Of a stretch of 64,000 bases of DNA, positions 38,267 through 51,559 are shown piece after piece. The notes under the pieces were generated by a model, which was not told the DNA's origin, searched no databases, and was given only the letters and a program-made list of their open reading frames with translations. The stretch lies in NCBI GenBank assembly GCA_946699065.1, contig CAMPDV010000188.1:248001-312000 (forward strand), given 5' to 3'. Within the stretch, counting starts at the first letter, position 1, and each line of letters begins with the position of its first letter. The stretch is from Loxodes magnus (taxonomy: Eukaryota; Ciliophora; Karyorelictea; Loxodida; Loxodidae). The position numbers and the translations under genes are program-made.

Positions 38267-38947
38267 GAAAACTTATAACAAATTAAATTAAATTTAAAAA
38301 TTATTTTAAATATAACACTAGAAACACGAATTTATATCTAAAATCTAAAAAATTTTATTTTCCTAACTTTATCTTTTTAATTATTTTATGAATTGAAGGA
38401 ATAAAAAGTATTTTAATTATTTAGAATTACAGAATTAAAAACTCTTCAATTTAGCAGATCTAAAGCATAGTAATATTTTAAATTTTTATAGTTTAGATTT
38501 ATTAACGAAATAAATATTAGAAATTATATATTTTTTAATGCAAAATAAGCTAAGAAATGTAATAAGATAAAGGCAATCCTCAAAATTATTAAATGTATGA
38601 AGAATTTGCAATAAGCAAATCTTTAATTAACTGAAAAGATAAAATAAACACATAGAATAAAGTTTATATAATTTAAAATTTGGAAAAAATAAAGAGAAAT
38701 ATTCTAAGAGGAAGAGTTAAATAAATTTAAAAGTGTAAAAAAAGTTAATTTAAGTAATAATTTAAAAAAAATATTTCGCTATATAGGTAAATAAAAATAA
38801 ATTTGCTTGAATTTTATCTAATTATGTTAAAGATTTAATTCTCTAATTTTGAAAATAAAAATATATTTCATGGAAAACTTTTAATTTTGTTTTAATTAAG
38901 ATCTAACTTAATGTTTATTTTAAAAAGAGTAATTACATTAATAGCAA

Positions 38948-40760
38948 TCAATTTCCTAAATTAAAATAATTAATAAAATATATAAGATAATTCTGTTTTC
39001 TCTTTTCATTTTTATATTTTATTTTATCTAGCAATCTTAAAAATAATTTGTCAAAAAATTTTATTTTTGGCTTTTCTTATTCTAATCTTTATTCTCGACT
39101 TCTTATTTAATTTTTTCCTAATTTTATATACAAAAATAAATAAAAAATAATTTCTATAAGATTCTGGATAAAGTTCCAGATAATTTAATGATAAAAATAA
39201 GAAATTAAATTTAGCAATTCAAAAATATAAAGTTAAAATAGTCAGATTATAAAGGATATTTTTAAATGTATAAGGAAATTATTAATAATACATTTCTTAA
39301 ATTTATTTTATCAAATTATATAAAATCCTAAGATGCTAAGTATCTATAAAAATTATTTTAAAATGGATTTTAATCTTATGCGCGTATAACAAGTAACTTT
39401 ATTTTTTCTTTTATATTAATATTCTTTTTTAATTTATGTATTGATATAAAGCAAATGTTTTTAGTCATATATTTTTATTTTTTTAATTCTAAAAGCTTTT
39501 AATTATATATGATGTCTAGTAGTTTGATTTAAGATGAAATCTAAATGTTTATTTTATCTTTATTTAAACTAAAATTATTTAAAATATTAAAATGTATAAT
39601 TTTCTAAATTTTTATATTAGGTATTTTTAATCTTTCTAGCTTTGAACTTTTCATCTATCTTGCTAACATTATAAATTTCATTTATTTTCTTAATTAATTA
39701 TTCTCTTTTATTCCTTTTTTAACTAAATATTATGTTTAAACTACTATTCATAAATTTATTTATGCTTTATTAATAAAAGTTAATTATCTTAAAGCCAATA
39801 GGATTTAAAGTTAGAGAAATCTATTTAAGATAAGCAAAATATTCTATCTCAATTAAATTCTTACTTAGAAAATCATAAAATTTTTGATATCAAACCATTA
39901 AATAAAATAGAAGTCTTAACTTATGAATTTAATTTTTTTCATAAGTCTTTTAGGAAGTTATCTACATATCTATTAATCTTAAAGGGTTTAGTGAAATTTA
40001 TGATTATTTATTCAATAGAGAAATTTCTTATTATATTTACAAGTATTAAACTTTTATTCTAAATTTAGAAATTTTAAAATTTATTTTCATTTAAAGTTTT
40101 TTTCTCAATTATTTTTATAAATTATTTAGCTTATTTAGTTTTAATGAGCATCATAACTATTTGATTTTAATAATATTAGATGTTTATTATAATTCCTAAA
40201 TTAAATTATTATATAAAGATTTTCTTTTTGAAATACATTTCATAGTACTACCTTCTACCTTTAAAGATTTGATATATTAACCTTTATATCTTTTATTTAA
40301 AAAGTTGTAAATTTAATCTTCGTTATTTTTCTTTGATTTATCTATTGCTCTTCAATTATATTAATTTGCTATTTATTCTAAGAATAGCACAGCTTTTTAC
40401 ATTTTTCTTCTGTTTAGAATATCATATGCAATTTACGATTTTTAGATTAATAATCTCTAGCTTATTATAAAAAACTAGGTAACTTATTTTAAATTTTAAA
40501 AGGTATCATAGCCTTTCATAAAATGGTTTATTTCTTATTGACTAGCTAATATAAACTAATAATTTTAAATTTCTTTAATTATGCTTGCATAAAATAGTTC
40601 TATTTATTTCTATTATTTTACTACTCTCTATTTCTAGAAATTTATCTATTTGTTTCTAGATTTTAATATATAATTATTATCTTTATGAGCTTATTAGTAT
40701 CTTATTTAAAATTTGAAAAAGATTAAGATTTAATTTTAAAGGTATTGTATAAAAGCTGGA
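38948..40760 (-). CDS. Unrecognised Lys/Gln-rich protein
   Basis: One minus-strand frame can be followed from about 40760 to TGA 38948-38950 without a shift, roughly 600 residues. First codon positions are clearly G-rich from 40250 to 40740 (a helical segment with a QKAVLFLEQIANQYNW stretch), again near 39620-39700, and near 39080-39150. The protein is Lys-, Gln-, Asn- and Ile-rich with amphipathic helices; no domain recognised. The weaker segments between these could be introns or noncoding. The interval 38267-38947, between this and the MORN gene, shows no supported gene. The start is not determined; ATG 40519 is the first convincing Met, but coding character begins upstream of it. Confidence 0.35.
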
Positions 40761-40828
40761 ATTTAAGGAGACTAAAAGTAAATAATATAAGCATTATATA
40801 TTAAATCTATGAGTAATTGTAATGAATC

Positions 40829-41335
40829 ATGCTTATTACAATTATTGAACTCTATTTTAAATTATTTGGAGTAAGCATTACAAGAAACTCACTTTAATTT
40901 AAATTAGAAAAATTAAAAGAGATAAATTAATAATCTAAGTAGAGAGCCTAACCTTACATTTAATACTTAAATAATCGTAATAAATCCACTAAACATTTCA
41001 TACTTAGAATCTAAACTGAAGAGTATTAAGCTGATAAATATTTGTTGATTGCTGAAATAAATGATTTACAATTTATTTTTTACATTTTTTAAACAAAAAT
41101 TTAGATAAAGAAAATATCTAAGAGAAATAAGAAATAATTTCCTATTAATAAAAGTGATATAGCTAATTATAAAGGAGACTTCAACTAAATAAATAATCAT
41201 AATACAAATTTAAAATCTATCAAATATAATCTAAAAAATAAAAGTCTTTCAATTTAATAATTTTATTATTTTTATTTCTTTTAGTATAAATAAATTAAAG
41301 AATGTTTTTAAAACATTCAGAGCATCTAAAGTTGA
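40829..41335 (+). CDS. Unrecognised small protein
   Basis: A 168-residue frame from ATG 40829 to TGA 41333-41335, exact triplet length. Codons from 40829 to 41250 show strong G enrichment at first positions. A hydrophobic N-terminal segment (LITIIELYFKLFGVSI) is followed by a Lys/Gln-rich helical stretch and a second hydrophobic segment. No family recognised. It is arranged divergently to the gene at 38948-40760. It may be an exon of a longer gene rather than a complete protein. Confidence 0.35.
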
Positions 41336-43579
41336 ATTTTTAAGCTATATTGCAATTATATTAGTCATTCTAAATTTCTAAATTAATAAATTTATTTTTA
41401 AATTAATTTCACTATTTTATTATTCTAAGAAATAAGCTTTAGTAAATAATCTATATAAATATTTGATTGCATCTAATCTAAATTAACTCTATAAAAAATA
41501 GTAGATTAATTTTAACTAAGAATAAATGTGGTATGCTGAAAAAATTTAACTTACTTATAGGTTGAAAGTGATTCAAATATTAATTAATTTTTTATTTTGA
41601 TTCTAAAACTAAATCAAATAAAAAATTTTGTTGTATTGGCTTTGCTCTCTTTTACATATATATTATATTTCTTCTTCGTCTAAAATATAAAAAATTAAAT
41701 TTTTTAGCATTAAGAATGTGAAATAAATTTAAATAAATACTTTAATAAAATTAAAAAGGAAAATTATAAAATTATTTTAAGTAGATAAAAAGACTAAAAA
41801 TCAATAGACTAAATAGGGATATTTTATTAACTTTTTAAATAAACTATTTAAAATAAGTTAAATTTGCTATGATATTTTATCCTTTTTTCTTAATTATTTA
41901 ATTTTAATACCATTTATAAAATTAAAAATTCTTAGTTATTTTTATAAATTTATTATTATCTTTCTAAATATTTTAAATAAACTGAAAAATCATAACTAAT
42001 ATAGCATCTAAATATTAAGCTCAGTTCAAATAAATAATTAAAAAGTAGCCTTCATTTCAAAGTAAATAGATTCCAATATAAAAAGTAAGTTTTTTTATAA
42101 GATATGCCAGGAATTGGAAAAAGGTATAATTTTAGGTCTTATTCTTTAACTATTTTTCTTAATAGCCTAATATAGGATATGATTTTTTATTTTACATTAA
42201 AGTTAGTTGCTAAACAAAATAAAATTTTTATTTAATAACTAATAAAAATTAAATGATTAAATGATTTATTCTTTTATTAATCATATTTAAACCTTAGTTT
42301 CTTTAAATAGAATATTTTGCAAAATTAAGTTTATTTTAATTCTTAAGAAAAATAAAAGCTTGCTATTAAAAGATTTATAGGTACTAAGCTTTTAATAATT
42401 TTCTGATTTGCTTTAATTATTTAAATTTATACATTTTAAAGAAAAATTTTTATAAATGTAATAGACTTTTCTATTTAGACTCCTCTATTTATATCATAAC
42501 AAATCAAAGCCTAGCTTCATAATAAATTGGATGCATTAAATCTTATCATTTTCTTAATAAAGAATAACACTAATTCTTAAATTTCTTTTATTCAATTGGT
42601 CAGATCAGTCAAAATAACTTTAAACTAAAGTTTAAATCTAAAAGAACTGCTATTATAATCAATTTTTTAATCCCTAACTCTTATTCTTTTGCTAAATACC
42701 TATAGCTTGATTACTTTTATAATTTATTTTAGTAATTGATCATAAGCAATTTATATGATCATATACAATGGGGATAATGCATACAGATTGATACTTCTTA
42801 AAGTTAAATTTTGTTTAGAATAAAGGAAAATAATTTCCATAAGGCAATATGATCTCCTTTTTTGTATATAAGTAAGCTTTAAAATTCATTTTAGTTTATA
42901 TAAAAAATATAGCACAATCAATAGAATCTTAGGATTCAGCAATATCAAATATTAATTTTTCTCCTTAAAGAATTCATCTTAGCCTAAGTAACTTTAGAAA
43001 TAATTTAAACTAAAATAATTAAGCATAAGCAAAGCAAATCTACCTATAAATATTAGTAGATGAATAGTAGTAATTTGGAGATGAATAAATATTTTAATTT
43101 TTTATTTGAGATATAAAAATAATAAAAATTTGAAATTATATTAGATAATTATACTTATATCATCACATTATACTATAGAGAAATCATTAAAATAAATAAC
43201 TATTTTTAAGATAAATTATTGCTAACTAAAATATAGCTCATAATGCTATTATTATAATTTTATATTAAAATAGTTAAGAACACTGTGATATATCCTTAAC
43301 TTATTTATTTTTAATTAATTCAACTATGCAAACAATTATTCAATTGATTCTATTTTATTTTGAGCTTATTTTAAAGAGGTAGATTGCAGTTCTTTAGATA
43401 AGAACTGTTAATTTGATGAATGATTATAATGAAATAACTTCAACCAGATTATCTTTTATTAAACTTTATTAAATATAAATTAAATTTTTATTTTAAGTTT
43501 GTATCTTAAAATTATCTCTAAAAGTATTTGTTTATTAATAAGAAATACTAATTTAACAAAATTTAAGAATATTAAAAAA
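41336..43579. other. AT-rich intergenic region before the mobile-element cluster
   Basis: About 2.2 kb with GC content near the window minimum. No gene, repeat or RNA motif that I can support. Confidence 0.45.
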
Positions 43580-44520
43580 ATGGTAGATGGTTTCATAAAA
43601 ATTGCAATATCACCTAAGAGTAAGAGAGGAAATATGAAGCGAAAATTCTTGTAGTCATGTCCTCTTTTAAAAAATATTATTCTTATCATACTTAAATAAA
43701 TTTCCATTAAATAGAAAAAGGATAAAGGGTAAAGGGTAAATCTTTCACCAAACCGAAATCATTATCAGAAGAAATACCTAGGAAATAGACTAAGAACATA
43801 ATATACCAAGAAATAACGGAATTCACCGTTGTCAAATAGATTAGCTATGAACAGCTAGCTAAAGTGATCTAAACCTCGAGGAAGAGGTGAAAATGCTAAA
43901 AAAGGACAAAAAATTAGAATAAATTTTATACAAGCAAGAGGCTTGATTCAAGACTCATGTCCCAGGAAAGATATTTAAATACTTACTGAAGCATATGATA
44001 AGATCAAAGCAGCCCATCTTAAATCTACCAATAGAAGCAGACAGAAATTGAAAATAGTATACTGAAAATAGAAGAAAGCTAGCAAAAATAGTAATTTCAA
44101 ATGAGAAAAGAGAGCAAAATGTACTAATAATGATTGAAGAAGAAATATCAGAAAATCCTAAAGAAAACAGAGATAGTTGATTAGAAGCTTCTGTTGTGGA
44201 AGCTCATAGTACCTATATAGGAAATGCTAGAAATTATAGCAGAAAAATTTAACTATTGGATTCAAGAAAAACATAGAAATGAACAAAAAGAAGCAAGATT
44301 AAATCGAATGTACTGCAGTCCGAGTGGGAAATTTATAGAATTAAGAAAGATTAGATAAAACCAAGACAGGAAAGGAGAGAAAGAAAAACCTGTAAAACCA
44401 GAGTTTCCGATCTCGCTTTAAATGGAGGCCCCAAATATTTTATTTAACAAAAGGAAGCAAGAAATGCTGTCTTTTGAAAGGGATTGAAATATCTAATAAT
44501 GGAAAAATTATATTCCTTAT
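43580..44520 (+). pseudogene. Zinc-knuckle element, decayed copy B
   Basis: Begins with the family signature, an A-run followed by ATGGTAGATGGTTTCA at 43580. A coiled-coil remnant with a YEQLAKVI stretch follows at about 43840-43880, corresponding to the EQLIKVVLNLQ stretch of intact copies. A knuckle remnant lies near 44190-44230 (CCGS...LYRKC, with the His changed to Tyr). Several frame changes are needed, so no intact protein can be made. It lies directly upstream of, and in the same orientation as, the copy at 44648. Confidence 0.6.
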
Positions 44521-44647
44521 TATAAAAAACCTGAAAAAAGAAGATATATTTAAGCAAAAATATATGTAGAATATAAATTTTAAATTATATAATTCCAAGA
44601 ACTAAATTTTATTTAATTAGATTCGATAAATTTAAAAATAAAAAAAA

Positions 44648-45499
44648 ATGGTAAAAAACCCGTGAATCTAAACCTTGAATTCTAATCTTAAAGATCAATC
44701 TTAAGTCTCAGTTAACTAACAAGAACCAAGAATTCAAAAAAAGATAAATCTACTCCTGTTAAGGATTGGAAAATACGGAATTTCCTAGCAAACTGAAAAA
44801 GCTTGAGAAACCCCACGAGCAAGACATTATTTAGCTTTATTCATTAATTGAGAAAATGAATACCGAAATTCAGATCCTGAAGGCGGAAAACTTGAATCTT
44901 CGGCTTCTTTTTTAAGATAGAAAAAAGGAAGATCAAGACTTGGTAAGTAAAGTTTAGTTTTAAATTGAAGTCTTAACTTCCTAATTTGAACTATTAGAAA
45001 AAAACCTAGAAGCAAATCAATAGAAAATTAAAGAAGAATTTCGATTGCCAATAAAAAAAACTAACTTCAATCAGAAAAGCTGGAAATTGAAAAAATGTAA
45101 ACAGAATAAAAATTTTAATTCAAGCCCTTAATAAAAAGTTGCTATTGTTCTTTCATCTTCTTGTAATTTTTCTCCAGCTTCTCTAAATAAATTCTAAGGT
45201 TATTGTTGTCCTTTTAAAGCTATTTATTCTGTTACTATTAATTACCAAGATCCTGTTTGATTAGTATCACACTTAAATCATCTAATATCAGCTTCTTTCT
45301 GTAAATACCTCCAAAGTAGTTACAATAAAGCCTCCTCGATGTTTCAAATTATTTACGGTACTGCTCAAGCACACTTCTTCACTTCGGACATTACCTCCAA
45401 AAATGTCCAGCCTTTTGACAACAATTCTATGAGCTTATTGAAGAGAAAGAAGAATTATCTCAGTTTGAAATTGATTCAGATGAAGACATGCACAGTTGA
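44648..45499 (+). CDS. Zinc-knuckle element protein, diverged copy C
   Basis: Starts with the family's A-run and ATGGTA at 44648. A long coiled coil runs from about 44770 to 45060, with heptads such as IEKMNTEIQILKAENL. The C-terminal third holds a knuckle-like YCSS...FGHYLQKC and an acidic end, terminating at TGA 45497-45499. The N-terminus and coiled coil are in different frames, so it is interrupted or contains a short intron. GC content is clearly above the surrounding spacer. It is about as long as other family members (0.85 kb), but its sequence is strongly diverged, which suggests an older subfamily. Confidence 0.5.
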
Positions 45500-45619
45500 G
45501 TATTGAATATAAAAACTTTTATTGTCTTTAATTTTATGAAAAATTTCCTCTAATTAAAGATGACCCTAACCCTTATAGTTAAAATTAATTAAGAAATTAA
45601 AAAATTTAAATTAAAGTTT

Positions 45620-46360
45620 ATCAGGCTCATAAAAATACAACCGTATCAATCGATCGCTTACCTCGACAGTACCAGCTCTTCCCTTCTCTAATTTACGTTA
45701 AAAATATTTCTCTTTAAAATTTAATCCTGATGGTTGCAGATGATTTTATTGAAGTATTGTGCTTACTTTCTTGCTATGAAGTGTTTTTTTTCTTTGTTCT
45801 TGAATTCAAATTCCGTATATTCCTTTCCAGTAAGATTTTTATCTCTATTAAATACTTGGCATTAAAGATATGAATGCTTGTCCCTCCCACATAAGTAGAT
45901 TTTAATTCTTATTTTTTTAAATCTATTGAGCTTTGGAAGGGACTGTAGCGTGCAATAGATGGAGTTTCTTCTATTTCCATTGACACAACAAGAAATAAAT
46001 TACTTTTAAAAGGCTGTTCTAGATTCCATTTTTTATTGCATTATCAACAGCTCAGAACTAATTTCAGAAGCCAGTCAGTTCTTTTTCATAAGTATATAGC
46101 GACTGTCATATTTCCCAATAAAATTCCAAGTAAGCATACTAAGGGACGCATTTTTCACTTTATGGTGCGAATATTCTACTTAAGTTCAGCTAACGTATTT
46201 GCAAGGAAGCATAGGTTGAGGAATTCTCAGACTTTGTAATTTCACTTATAGATCTACCATTTTAGTTTCCTTTGTTTAACAGGGAGCCTTGCTCTATTGA
46301 ATTAGATACAATATTCTAAAATTGTTTTCCCATAGTTGCTTAGAATGTAGCTACGATTGT
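45620..46360 (-). pseudogene. Zinc-knuckle element remnant, copy O
   Basis: The minus strand carries a coiled-coil segment (near 46020-46200), a MEIEETPSI stretch near 45960-45985 that matches the PMEIE motif of other family members, and a WYCRGK remnant of the knuckle near 45690. The pieces lie in different frames. Competing plus-strand frames also look protein-like here; I prefer the minus strand because of the MEIEE motif and the order coiled coil, motif, knuckle. Confidence 0.4.
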
Positions 46361-47049
46361 TTTAATTTCTATTGCCCCTCTTTCTAGAATTTTTTACTGT
46401 TTAAAAGCAGAAAGGATTCCTTCCTTCAAAATATTATTTCTTTAACTTCAATTATTAATAATATTCTACTAACATAAACTATTCTCTAGCATTTTTGTCT
46501 GTTATTATTTTTATTAGGCTGTAAACAGTTTAAAATTAAATGAGGATCAAAAGTTAACTGAATGATTTTGATTTCATTTAAAATGAAGAAAATAATAAGG
46601 TAGAAAGGAAATGAAATAATTAAATATTTATTTATGCTTAAGTAGATATATGAAGAGGGAATTTAGTTAGTAAAATTTTATATTTGGTTTTATTTCTTTA
46701 GATAAATAGAAATAATATATTAAAATTATTTCCATAAACCTATCTTCATTTATACTTTATTCTAAACTTAAAGAAAATCCGATAATTTAAAAAATGTTTA
46801 AATTAAAAATATTTTTTTTTATTTCTTCGTTCTTTTAAACAAAATTTAAAAATATTATAACTTAAGACTAAAGCTTTAAACCTTTAATGGTATAGTTGCT
46901 TTCATTATCAACAAAATTACACTTGAATGAAATTTCTTTAATGAAATATTTATTATATCAGTTTTCAATTTTCAAATTTTTATTATTTCAAATCAAAGCA
47001 TTAAAAAAAGTTTAGCTAAAAGTTAAAAAGAACACATATACTAGAACAA
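46361..47049. other. AT-rich spacer between elements
   Basis: No gene, repeat or RNA motif that I can support. Confidence 0.4.
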
Positions 47050-47971
47050 AAAATACAAATAAAACATTAAATGTTAGACATTCTTGCTGGAATTCAACCT
47101 TTTTCCTGCCAACTTATAGATTGCTCTTGAGGCTAAATATAAAATTTTTAATGTTTCTGCAATTCTTATCCTTGCTTTGCATACTGTCACTGAGGTATTC
47201 ATTCGCCTAGTTAATGATTGATATTTTTGATCATGTATATTTTTCAAAATTGGTTGCAATATAATCTTTCTCTTTCTCTTATTAAATTTAGTTTTTGTTA
47301 AATCCTTTTTTATTATCCAGCTTCTTCTAGTAGTTTCATTATTCTTATTTAAAGTTTTTAAATTTCTTGCATCTTTTCCATAGATGAGTTCGAGAGTTAC
47401 AATAATACCATCTTTTTTGATTATCTTATAGGTTTAAATCTTGAGTTCTTTTCTCCTTTGATTATCATTGGGACATTTCCTTTATTCTTTCAGTCCCATT
47501 TAATGTAGTAATTTTTGCATATTTTCTTCTATTTTGCTGACCAACTCATTCTGTTTCTATTTTAATGTTGTGATTAATTATTTTGGTCTTGTGAAATGTT
47601 TCAAAATACATTAAAGTTTCTTTGTTAAGTCATTAATCTTGATTCTATTTCCTTTGCAAGTTCAAGTTTTTTCATTAACTTTTTATTGTCTTTCTTCAAC
47701 TTTTTGATCTCTTCCTGGAGGTCCAGCACCACTTTAATCAGCTAATCGTAGTATATTTAAATTATGTGTTGAGACTGGAGACTTCCTATGACATTATACT
47801 TATAGCCTATTTCCTAGGCTTTTCTTCTGAAGTGGGAGATTGATATGTTGGATGGCATTTTAGAAACCCTTTTCCTGGTCCTAGCCTTTCTAGGATGTCG
47901 TTAACTCCTATCTTTTTGAATCCGTGAAGAATCCTGCTTTGAGTCTTGATATTTTTTGTTTAGAACGACAT
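47050..47971 (-). pseudogene. Zinc-knuckle element, copy D
   Basis: From ATG 47971 a basic N-terminus leads to the family coiled coil (LIKVVLDLQEEIKKLKKDNK) near 47680-47740, a degenerate knuckle (WYYCNSRTHLWKRC, first Cys replaced by Trp) near 47370-47405, and a C-terminus shared with the ORF at 20793-21447. At least two frame changes are required: one before the coiled coil and one near 47165, where the LYLASR frame takes over. It is a decayed copy. Confidence 0.65.
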
Positions 47972-48439
47972 TAATTAGATTTTATTTTGGAACACATCGG
48001 ACACTTAGAGATTTATTATTAATTTCCATATTTATTTAAATAAGCATTTTAGAAATTTTTACAAAAGCCTTTAACCAATAAATTAAATAAAAGCTTTATA
48101 GAAAACTTCTAATTTATAAACTTACTAAAATAAATAAATTCTAGACCATAAGCCATAACTAATCTTTATAGTTTGGCTAATTTTTAAAGTTACATTAGAG
48201 AGCTAGATGATAGGTTTAATAGATAATAAAAAAATTTAATAAATCTATATTATTATTTGTTTAAAAAAAATACAATTAATAAATAAATAAATTAGCGTGG
48301 TACCATCATTATTTGAATCACAACTAATTATAATGAAACCTAAATTTACTATCAGTAGTAGTCTTTAAAATTTTCTTGTTTCACCTAGGCTTCTTAATAA
48401 TCTTCTTTTCAGTTCATCTTTAAAATCAAAATTTATTAC
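47972..48439. other. AT-rich spacer
   Basis: No gene or repeat seen. Confidence 0.4.
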
Positions 48440-48815
48440 CTTCAATCTCTAATTCTTGCAATCTTTGCGAAGTTTTGAGTTGGAAAGGATAAGAGGACAT
48501 TCTGATCTTACTTTAAATGTAGTAGTCGAAATAAATTCTCCTAGATAAAAGTTATAATAGTCTCAGCCATTTCTTTGATGCTTTCCAGCTCCTGGATAGA
48601 TCAGTGACATGGAGATCAGGATAAATCTGAGGCCTGAACATCAATGCTACTGATCAGATTCTCGTACCGATAGGGAGAACCCTCAAATAAATAAGGCTTA
48701 TCACACAATATTTAAGTCCTTCCTTGATTGTGGTGGCGCCTATTGCAAGAGTACTTTAAATCCAGACATGAGTGCACCATTACCTATTCAGTAGACTTGA
48801 GTCGAGGATCTATTT
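48440..48815 (-). repeat. Structured repeat S2, copy a
   Basis: A GC-richer segment related to the next repeat. On the minus strand both share a GGTAAT..TGGTGCA block, a CCACA...AGGAAGG block, and a GGTTCTC block about 100 bases later. No protein-coding motif. Target-site duplication not found. It could be a SINE or a structured RNA; the TGGTGCA and GGTTC blocks loosely resemble A- and B-box elements, but their spacing is too long for a typical tRNA-derived SINE. Confidence 0.5.
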
Positions 48816-48857
48816 TAAAAAATATAAATTAATTAATTAGTTAATAAATAAATAAAA

Positions 48858-49262
48858 ATGATTATAGAGCGCGTAGCACCTCGTTTGCGCGCAACTCTTT
48901 CAATATTAATATTTAAAACTAAGAAAAATATTCTCATGTTTCTTGTTAAAATTCTAGAGGGCCGATGAGTCATGTCAGCTTCTCCAAACGGGAAATCTTC
49001 TTATTAAAATTTAGTCTTAAATCTTGAGTCAAATGCTTCGGTCTTCTTGAATAAGGTCCAAATAAGAATTAGTTATTAAGTCGTTAATTAGAAGACCCGT
49101 CAGTTAAACTTTCATACTGCTAGAGAGAACCATCGGGGTAAGTTAGGTATGTCTCATCGGAGCTTATCCACCCTTCCCTGTGGTAGCATTTAGTGCGAGA
49201 TTACTCGCAATGCAGTATGCACTGCACCAGATTACCTTCTAATTTGTCTGCCGCGGCCGATA
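48858..49262 (-). repeat. Structured repeat S2, copy b
   Basis: On the minus strand it starts near GGCCGCGGCAGAC and contains two perfect adjacent hairpins, GCAGT/ACTGC and GCGAG/CTCGC, each with a four-base loop. It ends in a stem GCGCG/CGCGC enclosing a GAGGTGCT loop, directly followed by TCTATAATC and AT-rich sequence. The same 3' hairpin, with a different but still complementary stem, occurs at 55665-55690. No coding potential recognised. Confidence 0.6.
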
Positions 49263-49591
49263 TCCATTTTATTTTTATAATAATTTTTAATTTAAAGAAA
49301 TGACATAATTCAAAAGGAATGCTTATTAATACTATATAGGATAAACTTATTTTATTGCTATATTAAACAAAAGCTATTCAAATAGGAAAGTGTGAGTTAT
49401 AAAATTTGATTTACCATTACTTTTCTATATTTTATTTATATACTGCCTTTTCTACTTTTTTAAACTTATTTCTCTTCAATTTGGTTTAATTATTTAAGAC
49501 TTTTATGAAAATCTCTCTCTATAAATAAAAAGTTTAATCCTTTATAATAATAATAATAGGATAAATTAAGTTTATAAATTTTCGAAGATTT

Positions 49592-50458
49592 TCACCTCTT
49601 CATGCTGGACACCAGATTGCTCCAGTGTTAAAAATAAAGTTTTAGATGTCTCTACTCCTCTCTCCTCCCATTACTCTTGTAAATGTATCTTTATTCATTT
49701 AAGTATAATCTTTCTCTTATTTGTCTCTACTACATTTGTTTTTTCTTCCTTACTGTGCTTGTATGGTTCTTTATTTATTCCAGTACTACGTCTTGAAATT
49801 TTGGAATTCCTTGCAGCGTCTTCATAAGTGTTCTGTCGAATTGCAGTAGTAACATTTCTTCACTACTTTTAGGAGTTTAACCTTAGTCTTCCTATTGGTC
49901 TCTTCAATCATCATTGGATCTCCCCTTTGTTCATCTAATTTCTTTTCTAGTATTTCCAGTCTAATACTCAGATCAGATTGTTTCTGTAGCTAATTTTAGG
50001 ATTAGCTACTCTGGTCTTAAGATATGTTTCAGAAAGCGCTTAGTTCTCTTTCTTAGGACATAAGTCTGGATTCTATTCCTTCAGCTAGGTTGAGTTTTTC
50101 CATCAGTTTCTCATTGTCCTTTCTCAGTTTCCTAACCTCTTCCTGGAGGTTTAGTACCACTTTGATGAGCTGTTCCATGCTCATCTGGCCAGAAGGATTG
50201 AACTTTGAGACCTCCTGGTGTAGAGCAGACTTCATCTGCTTTCTGGGCTTCACTCCTGAGATTGGAGTTTCCGTGTGTATATTCTTCAAGGTTGGCTTTC
50301 GTTCGTTTTTGCTAGATTCCAAGTTGTTAGTTCCGTGTTGGTTAAGGTTGTGATAGAGAATATTGTTAAGATTATTAAGACTTGGTTTCTTGCTTCCTCC
50401 CTTCCTTTTTGGCTTAGGAAGAGGTGGTATAGAAGCCTGATTTGAAACCTTCAACCAT
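49592..50458 (-). pseudogene. Zinc-knuckle element, nearly intact copy E
   Basis: Starts ATGGTTGAAGGTTTC at 50458. From about 50454 one frame runs unbroken to TGA 49600-49602. It has a Pro/Lys-rich basic N-terminus, the SALHQEVSKFNPSGQ block, the coiled coil MEQLIKVVLNLQEEVRKLRK, a DPMMIEE motif, and a perfect CX2CX4HX4C knuckle (CYYCNSTEHLWRRC). The family ATG at 50458 lies in another frame, so a single frame change near the N-terminus separates it from the rest; a near-cognate TTG start at 50454 would avoid this. The 3' end forms a GAAGA/TCTTC stem around a GGTGAAAA loop. It is the clearest reference for the family together with 56920-57774. Confidence 0.7.
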
Positions 50459-51559
50459 TTTTTTTATTTTATGACTTCACTAGTTTAGTGTTATTTTATA
50501 TTTTTAATTAAAACCTTTATCTTTATATTTTAGATATAGATACTGTTACATATTTTAAATCCCAAAGTAAATATTTATTTTCATTTTCGAGAATAAATAC
50601 TATAAAATAATAGAGAAAGCAAACTCATCTTTATCTATCGCTTCTTATTTTAGTCAAATGGAAAATTGGAGAAATAAAACTAAAATCCAAGTTTTTTTAT
50701 TATAATTACTATTAGTTCTAATATACCTTTCAATGGTATAAGCATACATAAATAAACTATATTGTAGAATACTATTAATGAACTAGCTGAAATTTAGAGC
50801 TCTCATAATCTTATTGATTATATGAATAATATAAAAAATATTGGATATTAGTAGATATTTTATAAGATAGCGTAAAAGGCTCACAATTAAGTTATTAATA
50901 AGTTTCACAATTTTCACGTTTTAATGCATAATAGTATATTCGTCATTTTATAAAAAATATCTATTTTTATACTGATTACACAGTATTTCTAGTTTATTAC
51001 GTTCAAGAAAATTATTATTTTAGTCACATTGTATAGCATCTTCACACTGTATAAGCTACTTAACAAGCATTCCGAAAACTTTGGTTTACTCTCGAAAAAT
51101 AAAAAATTTACATTATTTAAAGCATTTTCTACATATTTTATAAAATGATGGATAGTTTAAGCACATTTTTATTGAAAAGTTTGAAAATAACTTGGCAATA
51201 AAACATTAATATTTGAATTGAAGCATTTATTATAGTTTGAAATTATTACTAGCAAAATATAATTTTTATTCTTTTTATCTAAAATTATCCTTTTTCTTTC
51301 TGATATGCAATTCAAGATTTATCACATTCTTAGTATATTATATCTTACCACTACATTTGCTTAATTTTAAATCAAAACTGACTAACACTGTGCAAACTTT
51401 ATTTCTACATTTATCGTAGATAAATTTAAATACTTTTCTTACTAACTACTTAATATATAGTACATTTAAATTCTTAAGAAAGAACTAAGACAGCATCTAT
51501 TATATTAACCTTTACATTTTATATACTTAAACAATTCTATAATTTATTAGAGCAAAAGT
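50459..51559. other. AT-rich spacer
   Basis: No motif seen. A plus-strand frame at 51237-51419 that is open even in the standard code is hydrophobic, and nothing else supports it. Confidence 0.4.

Noticed and set aside
38267..38900. Plus-strand continuation of the MORN frame past the TGA at 38264, giving a Lys/Gln-rich extension
   Set aside because: Base composition drops sharply after the TGA and no MORN motif follows. In this code any AT-rich frame stays open, so openness is not evidence.
45620..46240. Plus-strand frames with plausible protein composition, including one open in the standard code at 46036-46239
   Set aside because: The minus strand has the MEIEE motif and the expected order of element domains, so the plus-strand frames are judged to be shadows, with some doubt.
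48955..49000. CCGATGAGTCATG...GGGAAATC in repeat S2 copy b looks like part of a hammerhead ribozyme core
   Set aside because: The required stem II does not form and the CUGAUGA core is altered; the other copies do not keep it.
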